Below are positions 8,108 through 17,198 of a DNA stretch of 64,000 nucleotides, in pieces. The translations under genes and the position numbers were made by a program. The DNA is from Opitutus sp. Lineage in GTDB: Bacteria; Verrucomicrobiota; Verrucomicrobiia; Opitutales; Opitutaceae. Below the pieces are notes generated by a model. It did no database searches and was not told where the DNA came from. It saw only the letters and a program-made list of their open reading frames with translations. The first letter of the stretch is position 1; each line of letters starts with the position of its first letter. The stretch covers positions 696,501 to 760,500 of the forward strand of contig JACEUQ010000002.1 in NCBI GenBank assembly GCA_024998815.1. The letters run 5' to 3'.

Positions 8108-10129
8108 TTAAGCCAGCACGCTGAGGTGCTGGGAGTTTTCGGAACGAACGATAGGAGTTTTAACGTCAGCGCTCGCGGGGGCGGCGACGCTGGCGGCGGG
8201 ACGAATCGCTTTGGCCATGCCTTGGGTCTGGGCCTCGCGCTCGGCGGCCTGACGATTGGCCGAGTCCTGACCTTGGCTAAACGAAAGGGATGCCTCGTTG
8301 GCTTGCGCGGCGGGGGTGAAACTGGAAGCGGCTGCAGGAGCTCCCATCGTTGAAAACACCGGCGCGGCCCACTGCCGGTCCGTGCCTTCACGTTTTTGGG
8401 AAAACTCGTTCCAAGCCGAAGCCAGCGCCGCGCGCATATCGGCCGAATCACTGCGGAAGTCGGCGTGCACCTGGCCGCCGCGCATCGAAACATGCACATC
8501 GACGCGGTGGGTCGCATCCAAATCAATTCGCACGGTGACCTGCTCGGCCGGATTGGAGGCCAGGTGCTCGGCGACCTCGCTGACCTTCTCCACCATACGC
8601 ACCGCCGTGGACGCGACGGTCTGGGCGACGGGGGAGTTGGCGTTGACCGGTCCCAAGGTCTGCACGGATGCAGTCGGGGCCTGGAAAACGGGGGTGGTCG
8701 TACTCATGCTGGGCAACTCATAAGCTCGCCGTATGCCATCACCCAAAGCCGACTTCTTATCCTCTTTGTATTTAGCATCTTGATTACTGTTTTTAATTTT
8801 ACCGATGGCCAAATCCTGAGCCGAGGGGTTACCCGCTTTGGCTGTGTCGGCAATTTGTGCCGCCAGCCCGTAAGCGTTCGCACCTTGGCGCGCATCTGCT
8901 TGGGCGGCGGCAGCGGTCGAGCCCTCGGTCGCCACGTTCGAACCGGCAGCGGAGCCAGCTGGAAGGGCCGAAGGAAGCCCTTCGTTGGTATCAGCGCTTG
9001 CGGCTGACTCGGTGGCAGAGGCTAGGTTGCCGGAGGTTGCACTGGCGGTGGATTTTTGCGCCGTGGCATCGGCCGAGTTCAGGGTAAAATCACCCGTGCT
9101 TTTGGCAGCGGCGGTTTGGCTGGCGCGAGCCTTGGCCGCCACGTTCGAACCGGCAGCGGAGCCAGCTGGAAGGGCCGAAGGAAGCCCTTCGTTGGTATCA
9201 GCGCTTGCGGCTGACTCGGTGGCAGAGGCTAGGTTGCCGGAGGTTGCACTGGCGGTGGATTTTTGCGCCGTGGCATCGGCCGAGTTCAGGGTAAAATCAC
9301 CCGTGCTTTTGGCAGCGGCGGTTTGGCTGGCGCGAGCCTTGGCCGCCGCGTGGCTGGTCAGGGTGCCAGCTGCGGCAGTCGAAGCCTGCGAGGTGCCCTC
9401 AGCCGTCGCGAGTTCAGACACGGCGGCACTCGCCTCAGCTGAATCCGTACCTTGCTCCGGAGCCGGGACACCAGCTGTGGGCAGACCCACAGTTAGCGGT
9501 GCCACGGGCATAAGTGGGATTGCGGGTAAAGCGATCGCTTGGGGTTGTTCGCCAAAAGCAGGGAGAACGGCCAGCACTGGTTCGTCGGTCGCTGACGCAT
9601 CCTCGGAAGTCGTGTCGGAGAGGGCGTCAGCGGGCGATTTAACCACCGGGTTGAGCAGTTCAGGGGAGTCAGACTGGTCAGCGGTTGCCTCAGTATCGGC
9701 TTTGGCATCGGCCGCGTTGGAATTGGTTTTGGCTGCGGGCTTGGCCACGCGACGGTTGACCGAGTGGTCGACGGGTTTTTCGTGCTTCTCGCGAGCAGCC
9801 TTAGCGGTGGCCGAATCGCCCTCGGGGGAAGTGTCGCGGGATTTGGCTTCGGGCTGGGACTGGGTGTGCGCCTCGGCGCGCTCGTTGGCGCGGGCATGGT
9901 GATGATTCAGCGCCTGCGCTTTCGCGTGAAACTGCGCTCGGGAATGCGCCTGAGCCTGCGAGTGGGCCGATGCCTGGGAGTGCGCGGGCGGGGCGTTGGT
10001 TTTGCGGGCGAGCAACTCGTGAAACGAGGTGCCATCGGCGGGGGCACCTGCCTCCGGTTTATGGCTGGCGGCTTGATCAGCGGGCTTGGCGGAGGGAGTG
10101 GACGCGGCCGGAATGAAGGGTGAAAGCAT
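8108..10129 (-). CDS. fliK: Flagellar hook-length control protein FliK
   Basis: FliK is a secreted ruler that sets hook length and triggers the FlhB specificity switch. The protein has 673 residues, longer than the usual 400 or so. The first 470 residues are low complexity (Ala, Ser, Thr, Gln, His). The conserved C-terminal domain lies at about 510-575, with 'VTVRIDLDATHRVDVHVSM' and a helix rich in Ala ending 'SAWNEFSQ'. Residues about 262-400 are two identical 69-residue copies from a perfect tandem DNA duplication. Its place before flgD and flgE matches the hook operon order. Confidence 0.9.
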   Translation of the reverse strand: MLSPFIPAASTPSAKPADQAASHKPEAGAPADGTSFHELLARKTNAPPAHSQASAHSQAQAHSRAQFHAKAQALNHHHARANERAEAHTQSQPEAKSRDTSPEGDSATAKAAREKHEKPVDHSVNRRVAKPAAKTNSNAADAKADTEATADQSDSPELLNPVVKSPADALSDTTSEDASATDEPVLAVLPAFGEQPQAIALPAIPLMPVAPLTVGLPTAGVPAPEQGTDSAEASAAVSELATAEGTSQASTAAAGTLTSHAAAKARASQTAAAKSTGDFTLNSADATAQKSTASATSGNLASATESAASADTNEGLPSALPAGSAAGSNVAAKARASQTAAAKSTGDFTLNSADATAQKSTASATSGNLASATESAASADTNEGLPSALPAGSAAGSNVATEGSTAAAAQADARQGANAYGLAAQIADTAKAGNPSAQDLAIGKIKNSNQDAKYKEDKKSALGDGIRRAYELPSMSTTTPVFQAPTASVQTLGPVNANSPVAQTVASTAVRMVEKVSEVAEHLASNPAEQVTVRIDLDATHRVDVHVSMRGGQVHADFRSDSADMRAALASAWNEFSQKREGTDRQWAAPVFSTMGAPAAASSFTPAAQANEASLSFSQGQDSANRQAAEREAQTQGMAKAIRPAASVAAPASADVKTPIVRSENSQHLSVLA
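8931..9344 (-). repeat. Perfect 2 x 207-bp tandem duplication inside fliK
   Basis: Bases 8931-9137 and 9138-9344 are identical by eye over all 207 bases, which is 69 codons, so the frame is kept. The duplicated peptide begins near ATSGNLASAT and includes 'STGDFTLNSADATAQ'. Identity without silent differences points to a recent duplication, or to an assembly copy-number choice. Confidence 0.95.
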
Positions 10130-10207
10130 GGGGAGTACAGGCCTTCATGGCAGTTCACTCGCGCCGTCCTTGGCACGATAGGGGTGGTTGCGGAAGAAAG
10201 GGGGTAA

Positions 10208-10816
10208 TCAGCTGGCCGGCTGCTTGGCCGGTTGCATCATGCGCAGGCGCTGCGAAATATCGGCGGCTCGCTTGGCATTAACGTTATCCGGACCGGGCGA
10301 GCGGCCCATCTCCTGCAGAATCGCCGAGGTCAAATCCACCTTCATCATCGAGAGGATTTTGGTGACCGAGGGGACGTCCATCTCGCTAAAAATCGCGACA
10401 GCGGCGGCCGGGCTCACCTTGCTGTAGGTGGTGGACAGCGTCTTGATATTTTTGAGTTCCTGCGCCTGCACCTCGGTGATGCGCGAGGCTATTTCACCAC
10501 GCAGCGACTCGATCTGCTGACGCAGTACGTCGAGCTCCTTGGCGTCGGCGGCGATGCGTTTTTCACGCGTCGCCAGCTCGGCCTCACGGGCGGCAAAACC
10601 GGCCTTTTGCTCAACGAGTTCTTTCGCCAGATTTTCGACTTCAGGGGTCCAGAAATCCCAAGGCTTGGGCGGGCGCTTGGCTTCGATCTCGGCAGCCTTC
10701 TCCACCTTAATATTACCCAATAGTGCGGTGGAGGCCGTGGTGAGCATCATCATCATGGGCACGACAGAGAGCAGGACGGGGAGGAGGATAACAACAGGTG
10801 CGGGGAGCGCTTTCAT
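10208..10816 (-). CDS. MotE-like flagellar chaperone/stator-associated protein
   Basis: A 202-residue protein with an N-terminal membrane anchor or signal segment (about 8-34), a long predicted coiled coil (about 60-125, 'LVEQKAGFAAREAELATREK'), and a C-terminal MgtE-N-like helical domain ('YSKVSPAAAVAIFSEMDVPS', then 'VTKILSMMKVDLTSAILQEM'). This is the layout of MotE and FlbB-type proteins, periplasmic partners of the motor. It overlaps fliJ by four bases and precedes fliK, the usual place for this family. Confidence 0.75.
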   Translation of the reverse strand: MKALPAPVVILLPVLLSVVPMMMMLTTASTALLGNIKVEKAAEIEAKRPPKPWDFWTPEVENLAKELVEQKAGFAAREAELATREKRIAADAKELDVLRQQIESLRGEIASRITEVQAQELKNIKTLSTTYSKVSPAAAVAIFSEMDVPSVTKILSMMKVDLTSAILQEMGRSPGPDNVNAKRAADISQRLRMMQPAKQPAS

Positions 10817-11265
10817 GCGAGGGGGCCCAAACGGGCTAGGGTCATTGAGGCAATTTCATCCAGCAGGGTTTGCTCGGCTTTGTCGCTGGCTTCGCGGTGC
10901 GCGAGCCGAGCGCGCTCCTCGAGTTTTTGCATCACTTGAAGGGCGCGGCGGGCATTTAACCAGCCCTCGCGCGCCAGGTCGCGGGCCTTCTCGACCTCGC
11001 CGAGTTTGCGGCCGGCCTCTGCCACTTCGCGGTCAGCCTGGCCCAGCGCAGCCAAACCGGAAACCTGTTCACTGGGCCGAAAACTGCCGGTGCGCGCGCT
11101 GGAGATCGCGGCGTTCAATTCACTGCGGCGCACCTCGGCGGCTTCGACTGCCTGCTGGGCGATAAGCACCTGCTGCTGCGCCAGGCCGAAGCTCTCGCGC
11201 GCCTTGCGCTCGGCGACATCGCGCAGGTTCCGAATCGATTCGAGGCGGAAGCGGAAGCGTTTCAT
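10813..11265 (-). CDS. fliJ: Flagellar export chaperone FliJ
   Basis: FliJ is the central stalk-like coiled coil of the FliHIJ ATPase complex. The protein has 150 residues, almost wholly alpha-helical and charged, beginning 'MKRFRFRLESIRNLRDV', the standard FliJ opening of 'F-x-F-x-L-x-x-(V/I)-L/R'. It overlaps both neighbours with ATGA junctions (fliI upstream, the motE-like gene downstream). Sequence alone is weak for FliJ, but the gene order fixes it. Confidence 0.9.
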   Translation of the reverse strand: MKRFRFRLESIRNLRDVAERKARESFGLAQQQVLIAQQAVEAAEVRRSELNAAISSARTGSFRPSEQVSGLAALGQADREVAEAGRKLGEVEKARDLAREGWLNARRALQVMQKLEERARLAHREASDKAEQTLLDEIASMTLARLGPLA

Positions 11266-12590
11266 GCGGGGCCGAGGAGTTGAGCTAGGCGGGTGTAGGC
11301 GGTGGCGCGCACGGTGACCTCATCCACCGACTGGCGAAGGAAAGCCTTGAGGCCGTCGTGCAGGGCAACCGCGCGGTCGAGGGCGACGCTGGAGCCTTTT
11401 TGGTAGGCGCCCACGGTGATGAGGTCCTCGTTGCGTTTATAAAGGGCAAGGTGTTCTCGGGCTCGGGCGGCCAGCTCCACCTCGGCGGGTTGGCAAATGT
11501 CGCGGGTCAGACGGCTGACACTTTCGAGCACGTCGATGGCGGGATAATGGTTGGCGTGGGCCAGGGCGCGGGAGAGCACCAAGTGACCGTCCAAAATACC
11601 GCGCACCGCGTCAGCCACCGGCTCGTTCATGTCGTCGCCCTCGACGAGCACCGTGTAAAGCGCGGTGATCGCCCCGCTCTCGCCAGCACCAGCGCGCTCC
11701 AGCAGGCGTGGTAACATAGCGAATACCGACGGGGTGTAACCGCGGGTGGCGGGCGGCTCGCCGATGGCCAGACCGATTTCGCGTTGCGCCATGGCGTAAC
11801 GGGTCACCGAGTCCATTAACAGCAACACGTTTTTGCCGGCGTCGCGGAACCCCTCGGCGATCGAGGTCGCGGTGGTGGCGGCGCGCAGGCGTAGCGGTGC
11901 GGGGGAGTCGGAGGTGGCGACCACGACAACCGAACGAGCCAAACCTTCAGGGCCTAAATCCTTTTCCAAAAATTCGCGCACCTCACGACCGCGCTCGCCG
12001 ACCAGACCGATCACCACCACGTCAGCTTGGGCCGCGCGAGCGATCATGCCTAGGAGCGTCGATTTACCCACGCCGGAGCCGGCGAACAGGCCCAGACGTT
12101 GACCACGGCCGAAAGGGGTAAACACATCCAGCGCACGCACCCCGGTGGGGAACGTGTCGTGGATGCGTTGGCGGCGCAGCGGGTGCGGCGGTTTACCCGA
12201 ACCGGTGTTGCGGTGCAGCGGAACCGCACCGAGGGAATCGAAGGGCCGTCCCAGCGCACCAAGCACGCGGCCCAGCAGCGCCGGACCCGCCACGGGCAGC
12301 GGCGGACGGTCACACGCGGTGACCGAGCACCCTGCATGCAGGCCGGAGGTTTCACCCAAGGGCATGAGCAATACCTTCTCCGCGCGGAAGCCGACCACTT
12401 CGGCCATGACTTCAAATTCTTCGCGCTCGGATTTGAGCAAGCAGAGGTCGCCCAAGCCCACGTTGGGGCCCTCGGACTCGATGATCAGGCCGGTCACGGC
12501 GACGACCCGGCCCATGCGGCGCAGCGCTGGAGCGTGCCGCACTTGGGTGCGCAGCTGTTGGACGAAATCGGTGACGTCGGGTGCGCTCAT
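11262..12590 (-). CDS. fliI: Flagellum-specific ATPase FliI
   Basis: FliI is the ATPase that energises flagellar protein export. The protein has 442 residues, starting MSAPDVTDFVQQLRTQ. It has the F1-beta-like N-terminal barrel, a Walker A loop GLFAGSGVGKST (about 165-176), the 'LLLMDSVTRYAMAQREIGLA' Walker B region, and the family stretch GEPPATRGYTPSVFAMLPRL. An upstream in-frame start at 12734 is not used, because it would run through fliH. It overlaps fliH and fliJ by four bases each. Confidence 0.95.
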   Translation of the reverse strand: MSAPDVTDFVQQLRTQVRHAPALRRMGRVVAVTGLIIESEGPNVGLGDLCLLKSEREEFEVMAEVVGFRAEKVLLMPLGETSGLHAGCSVTACDRPPLPVAGPALLGRVLGALGRPFDSLGAVPLHRNTGSGKPPHPLRRQRIHDTFPTGVRALDVFTPFGRGQRLGLFAGSGVGKSTLLGMIARAAQADVVVIGLVGERGREVREFLEKDLGPEGLARSVVVVATSDSPAPLRLRAATTATSIAEGFRDAGKNVLLLMDSVTRYAMAQREIGLAIGEPPATRGYTPSVFAMLPRLLERAGAGESGAITALYTVLVEGDDMNEPVADAVRGILDGHLVLSRALAHANHYPAIDVLESVSRLTRDICQPAEVELAARAREHLALYKRNEDLITVGAYQKGSSVALDRAVALHDGLKAFLRQSVDEVTVRATAYTRLAQLLGPA

Positions 12591-13171
12591 GTGCCGAGGA
12601 GTTCCTGTTTGAGGCTGGCGATCTTGGATTCGCCGCGCGCGTCGGTGACGCCGAAGCGACTGCGCACGAGGCAATCGCCTGGGTTGAGGGTATCGTCGAT
12701 GGTGATACGCAGGTTGGTAAAATGAGCGCGCCATGAGGGCACCAGGCGCTCCAGCACGGCCGCATCGCGCGGGCCGACCACCAGTTCGAGTCCATCGCGC
12801 TCGGGATAAAGCTGGTCGAGGGCCTCGCGGCAGAGTTTTTCGACCAACTCCGGCGGCGGCACGAACCCAGCCAGCAAGCGCTGGCCGATTTCCACCGCCA
12901 GCTCAGGCAAGGCCCGGCGCACCTGCGCGGTGAGTTCGTCCTGCGCCTGGCCAATTCTGGTTAAAATCCCCTCCTGCAGCTGCTGCATCTCGGCGCGCAA
13001 CTCGACGATCTGCTGATTGGAAAAGTCGTGGGCGGCGTCCTGCCCGGCCTCATAACCAGCGACGCGGGCAGCGATGAGTTCGCCCGCCGTGTGCTCGCGC
13101 AGCGCCCCGAATGCGGGTTGCACCGCAATCAGGGGCCGGTCGAAAGCGAGAACGTGGTGTTGGGATGCCAT
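12587..13171 (-). CDS. fliH: Flagellar assembly protein FliH
   Basis: FliH dimers hold FliI and dock it to the C ring via FliN. The protein has 194 residues: an N-terminal segment, a coiled coil (about 45-90) with the Gly-containing start 'AARVAGYEAGQ', and a C-terminal V-ATPase E-like domain ('ELAVEIGQRLLAGFVPPPEL', then 'NPGDCLVRSRFGVTDAR'). The last part matches the FliH pattern 'G-x-C-x-(V/I)-x-T-x-x-G-x-x-D'. It lies 20 bases after fliG. Confidence 0.92.
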   Translation of the reverse strand: MASQHHVLAFDRPLIAVQPAFGALREHTAGELIAARVAGYEAGQDAAHDFSNQQIVELRAEMQQLQEGILTRIGQAQDELTAQVRRALPELAVEIGQRLLAGFVPPPELVEKLCREALDQLYPERDGLELVVGPRDAAVLERLVPSWRAHFTNLRITIDDTLNPGDCLVRSRFGVTDARGESKIASLKQELLGT

Positions 13172-13191
13172 AGGTTAGCAGACGCGGTGGG

Positions 13192-14217
13192 TTAGCCCAC
13201 CATGGCGCCGTCGCCGTCGCCGAGCGTGATCGCGCCTTCTTCTTCCAGACGGCGCACCACCTGGATGATGGCGTCCTGGGCGACTTCCACGTCCTTGAGG
13301 CGGATCGGCCCGAGCATGGTGATTTCGTCGCGCAGCGCCTCGGCGGCACGCTTGGAGATGGCTCCGTAGATGTTTTCGCGCAGCGCCTCGGTGGCGGACT
13401 TCATCGCCGTCGCCAGATGCGACGAGTCGACTTCGCGCAGCACGCGCTGCAGGTCGCCGGCCGAAAGGCGGCGAATGTCGTCGAAGCTGAACATCTTGCG
13501 GCGAACGGAGGAACCGAGGGTCTGGTTGCGCTCCTCGATGCGCGCCAGCAGGGTTTTCGAGCTTTCCTTGTCGAGCAGGTTGAGCAGGTCGGCCACCGCG
13601 CGCACCCCGCCGCTGACATGGTAAGGCGTGGCGGACTTGGCGGTGAGGTGGCGGGTGAGGCTACGGACGATTTTGCCGACCAAGTCGCTGGGCGTGCTTT
13701 CGATGGTGCCCAGGCGTTCGACGACCTCATCCCGTTGCTCGACGGGCAACATCATAAAGACCTCGGCGGCCTTGGCCGAGGACAGGTGCGAAAGGAGGTA
13801 GGCGATCGTCTGTGGCTGCTCATCGCGCAGAAGGTTATAAATCTGCCGCCCCTCCATCGCGCTGATTTCATCCATCATGCCACTGCTGTCACCAGGCATA
13901 GGCGCAGCACCGACGCGCGTGAGCAGCAAACCGGCCTTGTATTCACCTTTCGACAACTCCAGTGCGCGCCGGGCGTAATCCATGCCGCCCAAGGTGCAGC
14001 CCAAGCTGTCGCCGATAAGGGGGGCAAATTCTTCCAGGGCTAAGGTGCGAGCCGCATCCGGCACCACGGGCAGTTGGCCCATCTCGCGGCAAATCGATTC
14101 CAACTCCTCGTCTTCAAAGTGCTTAAGGATGTCGGCCGCGATTTCTGGGCCGGCAATGATCAGGAAAACCGCCAGCTTTTGCGTGCGGTTGAGCTTGGTG
14201 TAATCGACGTCGGCCAT
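13192..14217 (-). CDS. fliG: Flagellar motor switch protein FliG
   Basis: FliG couples the stator to the rotor. The protein has 341 residues with the three FliG domains: N-terminal (starting KLNRTQKLAVFLIIAGPEIA), middle with the EHPQ-like motif reading 'DEQPQTIAYLLSHL' (about residues 133-146), and C-terminal torque domain ('MFSFDDIRRLSAGDLQRVLR' and 'RLKDVEVAQDAIIQVVRRLE'). The D-E-Q-P-Q form replaces EHPQ, a known variation. It lies 14 bases after fliF. Confidence 0.95.
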   Translation of the reverse strand: MADVDYTKLNRTQKLAVFLIIAGPEIAADILKHFEDEELESICREMGQLPVVPDAARTLALEEFAPLIGDSLGCTLGGMDYARRALELSKGEYKAGLLLTRVGAAPMPGDSSGMMDEISAMEGRQIYNLLRDEQPQTIAYLLSHLSSAKAAEVFMMLPVEQRDEVVERLGTIESTPSDLVGKIVRSLTRHLTAKSATPYHVSGGVRAVADLLNLLDKESSKTLLARIEERNQTLGSSVRRKMFSFDDIRRLSAGDLQRVLREVDSSHLATAMKSATEALRENIYGAISKRAAEALRDEITMLGPIRLKDVEVAQDAIIQVVRRLEEEGAITLGDGDGAMVG

Positions 14218-14231
14218 GGTGGGGTGGGCGC

Positions 14232-15836
14232 TTAGTTACGCTTGGTGGCCGCCACCCAGTCGCGCAGGGCGGTGCCTACGTTGGCGGGCTTCTGGCGGAT
14301 GAGTTCGTTGAGCAGTTCGGGGGTCAGTGCAACCGGGCCGGAGGAAGCAGCGCGTGATCCGCCACCACTGCCATCCATGGAGAGCAACTCCACAGGCACC
14401 GGCTCTAGACGCTGGCTGCGCAGCATGCGGAAGAAGATAAAGAAGGCGCCCAAGGCGATGGCCACCGCCAAGTAACGCGAGGCGGTTTCGATCCAGCCCT
14501 GCACCCGGCTCTCCTTGGCCATGGTCTGGATCTGCTCGTCCACCACCACCGGCTGGAAGGCGGTCTCTTGCAAACTGACCAGCTCTTCAAGGTTCTGGCC
14601 GGCCAAGGGTTTGAGGCCGAGGGCGTTGATGACGATCCGGCGCAGGCCGTCGAGTTCGGCCGGGGTGCGCGCGGGGGCCGGCGTGGCGGGAGCGGGCGGC
14701 TGGCCGGCCACCACCGGAGCGGGGACCGGAGGACGAGCGGCGACGAAGACGGCGGCAGTCAGCGATTTGATCCCACCGGGGTTACGCTTCACGTTGGTGG
14801 TCTTGCGGTTGATCTCGTAGCTGATGGTCGTGTTCTTGCGGTTTTGGGCGTTGGTGATCGCGGGGGCCTCGGGCGCGGCGGCAGCGCCGGGAGCGCCGGG
14901 GGTATTGGCGGCGGCACCGGTCGCCCCGCTCTTACGCGCTTCCTGCGAGCTGTTGCTGTCCTCGGTGTTGGTCTGCGAACGAATGACCGCGCCCTCGGGG
15001 TCAAACTTGTCCTCGGTGAGCGTGGCCGACTCGTTGTCGATGTCGGCCGAGACGCGTACGATGGCCTGGCCGACGCCGAGCACGGGAGTGAGCATACCCT
15101 CGATTTTTTTGGCAAAGTAGTCCTCCACCTGCTGGCGGTAGCGGATCAAGCTGGAGGCGCTGCCGAGCAAGGGATCTTCCTTGAGGTCGGCTGAGAGCAC
15201 CCGGCCGCGTTGGTCAACCACCGCGACCTCGTCGGGCGAGAGGCCCTGCACGGCGTTGGCCACCAGGTGGCGGATAGAGTTAACCGCTTCGACCTCAAGA
15301 CGGCCGTTCACCTCGATGAACACCGAGGCGGTGGGTTTGACGCCCTGTTCGGTCAGCAGCAGGCGGTTTTCGGGCTGCACGATCATGACGCGGGCCGCAG
15401 CCACGCCGTCGAGCTGGCCGATGGTGCGGGCCAACTCGCCCTGAATGGCGCGGTTGTAATTGGTGCGTTGCACGAAGTCGCTCAGGCCGAATTGGCCCTT
15501 GTCGAAAATCTCGTAGCCCACGCCGTCGCCGCCGGGCAGGCCCTTGGAAGCGAGCTCCATGCGCAGGCGATGAACTTGGTCGGCAGGCACATAGATGTTA
15601 CCGCCGTTGAGGCCGACGCGGTGTTTGACGCCCTGTGCTTGTAAATTGGTGACGATGGCGGCGGCGTCCTTCTCCTTGAGGCGGCCGTAGAGCAGCTGGT
15701 AGTCGGGCTGATTCGACCAGACCGTCAGACCCGTGACCACGCCCGCCACCGCAACCGCGGCCACGATGAGCGAGACGCGTTGGTTGATGCCAAGTTGGCC
15801 CCAGAGGGCGACAATGGACTGGAAGAAGGGGTTCAT
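14232..15836 (-). CDS. fliF: Flagellar MS-ring protein FliF
   Basis: FliF builds the MS ring, the base of the motor. The protein has 534 residues. It has a first membrane helix (about 22-42), ring-building motif regions ('YQLLYGRLKEKDAAAIVTNL', 'GYEIFDKGQFGLSDFVQRTN', 'VMIVQPENRLLLTEQGVKPT'), an Ala/Pro-rich periplasmic insert, a second membrane helix (about 455-475), and a short cytoplasmic tail for FliG binding. It precedes fliG and follows fliE. Confidence 0.95.
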   Translation of the reverse strand: MNPFFQSIVALWGQLGINQRVSLIVAAVAVAGVVTGLTVWSNQPDYQLLYGRLKEKDAAAIVTNLQAQGVKHRVGLNGGNIYVPADQVHRLRMELASKGLPGGDGVGYEIFDKGQFGLSDFVQRTNYNRAIQGELARTIGQLDGVAAARVMIVQPENRLLLTEQGVKPTASVFIEVNGRLEVEAVNSIRHLVANAVQGLSPDEVAVVDQRGRVLSADLKEDPLLGSASSLIRYRQQVEDYFAKKIEGMLTPVLGVGQAIVRVSADIDNESATLTEDKFDPEGAVIRSQTNTEDSNSSQEARKSGATGAAANTPGAPGAAAAPEAPAITNAQNRKNTTISYEINRKTTNVKRNPGGIKSLTAAVFVAARPPVPAPVVAGQPPAPATPAPARTPAELDGLRRIVINALGLKPLAGQNLEELVSLQETAFQPVVVDEQIQTMAKESRVQGWIETASRYLAVAIALGAFFIFFRMLRSQRLEPVPVELLSMDGSGGGSRAASSGPVALTPELLNELIRQKPANVGTALRDWVAATKRN

Positions 15837-15891
15837 CTTTGGGGTTGGGGATCAGTAAAAGCGGGACGGGGTAAACAGCAGCGCAGGCAAC

Positions 15892-16230
15892 TCAGACCGG
15901 CATACGCATAAGTTCCTGGTAGGACTCGACCACCTTGTTGCGCACCTCGACCATCAGGCCGAAGGACAGGGAGGCCTCCTGCATGGCAATGACGCTCTGG
16001 TGGAGGTTGGGGTTGTCGCCCATGAGCACCGAGCGGGTCACTTCGCTGGCCTTGGCCTGGCGCTGCTCCACATCGGTGATCAGGTTATTGAAAATGTCGC
16101 CGAAGCCGCCGCCAGCCGGAGGGGCGCCGGCGGAGGTTTTGGGAGCGAAGGTCTCCTTGACCTGAGCGAGGTCGAGCTGGGGACGGATCGATTGGGCGGA
16201 AATGGGGAGGGCTGCGCCGATGAGTGCCAT
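15892..16230 (-). CDS. fliE: Flagellar hook-basal body protein FliE
   Basis: FliE joins the MS ring to the rod. The protein has 112 residues. After a variable N-terminus it carries the FliE core 'FNNLITDVEQRQAKASEVTR', then 'MQEASLSFGLMVEVRNKVVE' and the ending 'SYQELMRMPV', all typical. It sits between flgC and fliF, the standard flgB-flgC-fliE-fliF order. Confidence 0.93.
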   Translation of the reverse strand: MALIGAALPISAQSIRPQLDLAQVKETFAPKTSAGAPPAGGGFGDIFNNLITDVEQRQAKASEVTRSVLMGDNPNLHQSVIAMQEASLSFGLMVEVRNKVVESYQELMRMPV

Positions 16231-16245
16231 GGGGGGTGGGGGTAA

Positions 16246-16345
16246 GAGCTGGGAGCTTAGAGCTAGGAGCTGGGAGCGGTAAGGGAGGAAGCGGAGTGGC
16301 TGGGGGATTGAGAGCTCTTAGCTTTTAGCTATTAGCTCGTTAGCT
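16246..16345. repeat. AGCT-word simple repeat in the flgC-fliE spacer
   Basis: The spacer is made of recurring words such as GAGCTGGGAGCTTAGAGC, TAGGAGCTGGGAGC and TTAGCTATTAGCTCGTTAGC. A closely related, more regular tandem lies at 62155-62200. No gene is present. Confidence 0.6.
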
Positions 16346-16352
16346 CGTTCAC

Positions 16353-16781
16353 TTACTTACCGATTTCCAGGGTTTTCATCGCCATTTGGCGGGAGTTTTT
16401 GGCGACCGTGAGGTTGGCCTCATAGGCTCGGGAGGCGGTGATCAAGTCCACCATCTCGAACGCGAGGTTAACGTTGGGCATGGTCACCATGCCCTTGGCG
16501 TCGGCGTCCGGGCTGGACGGGTCGTTGATACGTTGGCCGGGGGTGGTGTCGTTGCTGATTTCGGACACCCGCACGGTGGACAGGCCGGCGCCGCGCGAGC
16601 CGAAGGCGTTTTGAGACTTCTGCATCTCGCTCTCGAAGCTGACCACCCGGCGTTGATAAGGCAGGCCATCGGGGCCGCGAGTGGTGTGGGCGTTGGCGAT
16701 GTTTTGCGCGATGACGTCCAAACGCGTGCGTTGGGCGGTCAGGGCGCTGTCGGTCGAGGCGATACCGGCGAGAATATCCAT
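16353..16781 (-). CDS. flgC: Flagellar basal body rod protein FlgC
   Basis: FlgC is a proximal rod subunit. The protein has 142 residues. The N-terminus carries the rod signature 'RLDVIAQNIANAHTTRGPDG' and the C-terminus reads 'MVDLITASRAYEANLTVAKN', the coiled coil shared by rod proteins. The middle 'PYQRRVVSFE' is typical of FlgC. It follows flgB by 12 bases. Confidence 0.95.
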   Translation of the reverse strand: MDILAGIASTDSALTAQRTRLDVIAQNIANAHTTRGPDGLPYQRRVVSFESEMQKSQNAFGSRGAGLSTVRVSEISNDTTPGQRINDPSSPDADAKGMVTMPNVNLAFEMVDLITASRAYEANLTVAKNSRQMAMKTLEIGK

Positions 16782-16793
16782 GGCGGGCAGGGG

Positions 16794-17186
16794 TTACGCA
16801 GAACGGCCGGTGATGGCCATTTTGAGTTGCTTGATGTTACGGCTGACCAATTCGGTAAGAAACTCGTGATCAACGCGGTTGCGGCTCATGGCCATCAACT
16901 CGGACTCGATCTCGACGCTATTACCATCGGGACGGACGGCATGCACGGTGGGGTCGACCGCGAGCCGGGGGGTGAGGGAGTCAAGGGCACCGGGCATCGG
17001 TTTAGCGCCTTGAGCGAACTGGGCCTTGAGGGTCTGGCCAAAGTCGGCGGAAACATCGAGGCGGCGATAGCCGGGGGTATCGGCGTTGGCGATGTTGTTG
17101 GCGATAGCCTCTTGGCGCACCACGGAGGCATCCAGCAGCTTGCGGGCAAGCTGGTAATTGGTGTTGGAGACGACGGCCTCGATCAT
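16794..17186 (-). CDS. flgB: Flagellar basal body rod protein FlgB
   Basis: FlgB is a proximal rod subunit. The protein has 130 residues, starting MIEAVVSNTNYQLARKLLDA with the rod motif 'EAIANNIANADTPGYRRLDV'. The ATG at 17186 gives the correct family N-terminus; an in-frame ATG at 17228 would add 14 residues that do not look native. It is the first gene of the flagellar cluster in this window. Confidence 0.93.
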   Translation of the reverse strand: MIEAVVSNTNYQLARKLLDASVVRQEAIANNIANADTPGYRRLDVSADFGQTLKAQFAQGAKPMPGALDSLTPRLAVDPTVHAVRPDGNSVEIESELMAMSRNRVDHEFLTELVSRNIKQLKMAITGRSA

Positions 17187-17198
17187 GAGGCTTGATTT

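Noticed and set aside
8985-9902. A 305-codon plus-strand frame opposite fliK
   Set aside because: It is antisense to the low-complexity part of fliK and repeats because of the duplication; no family is seen.
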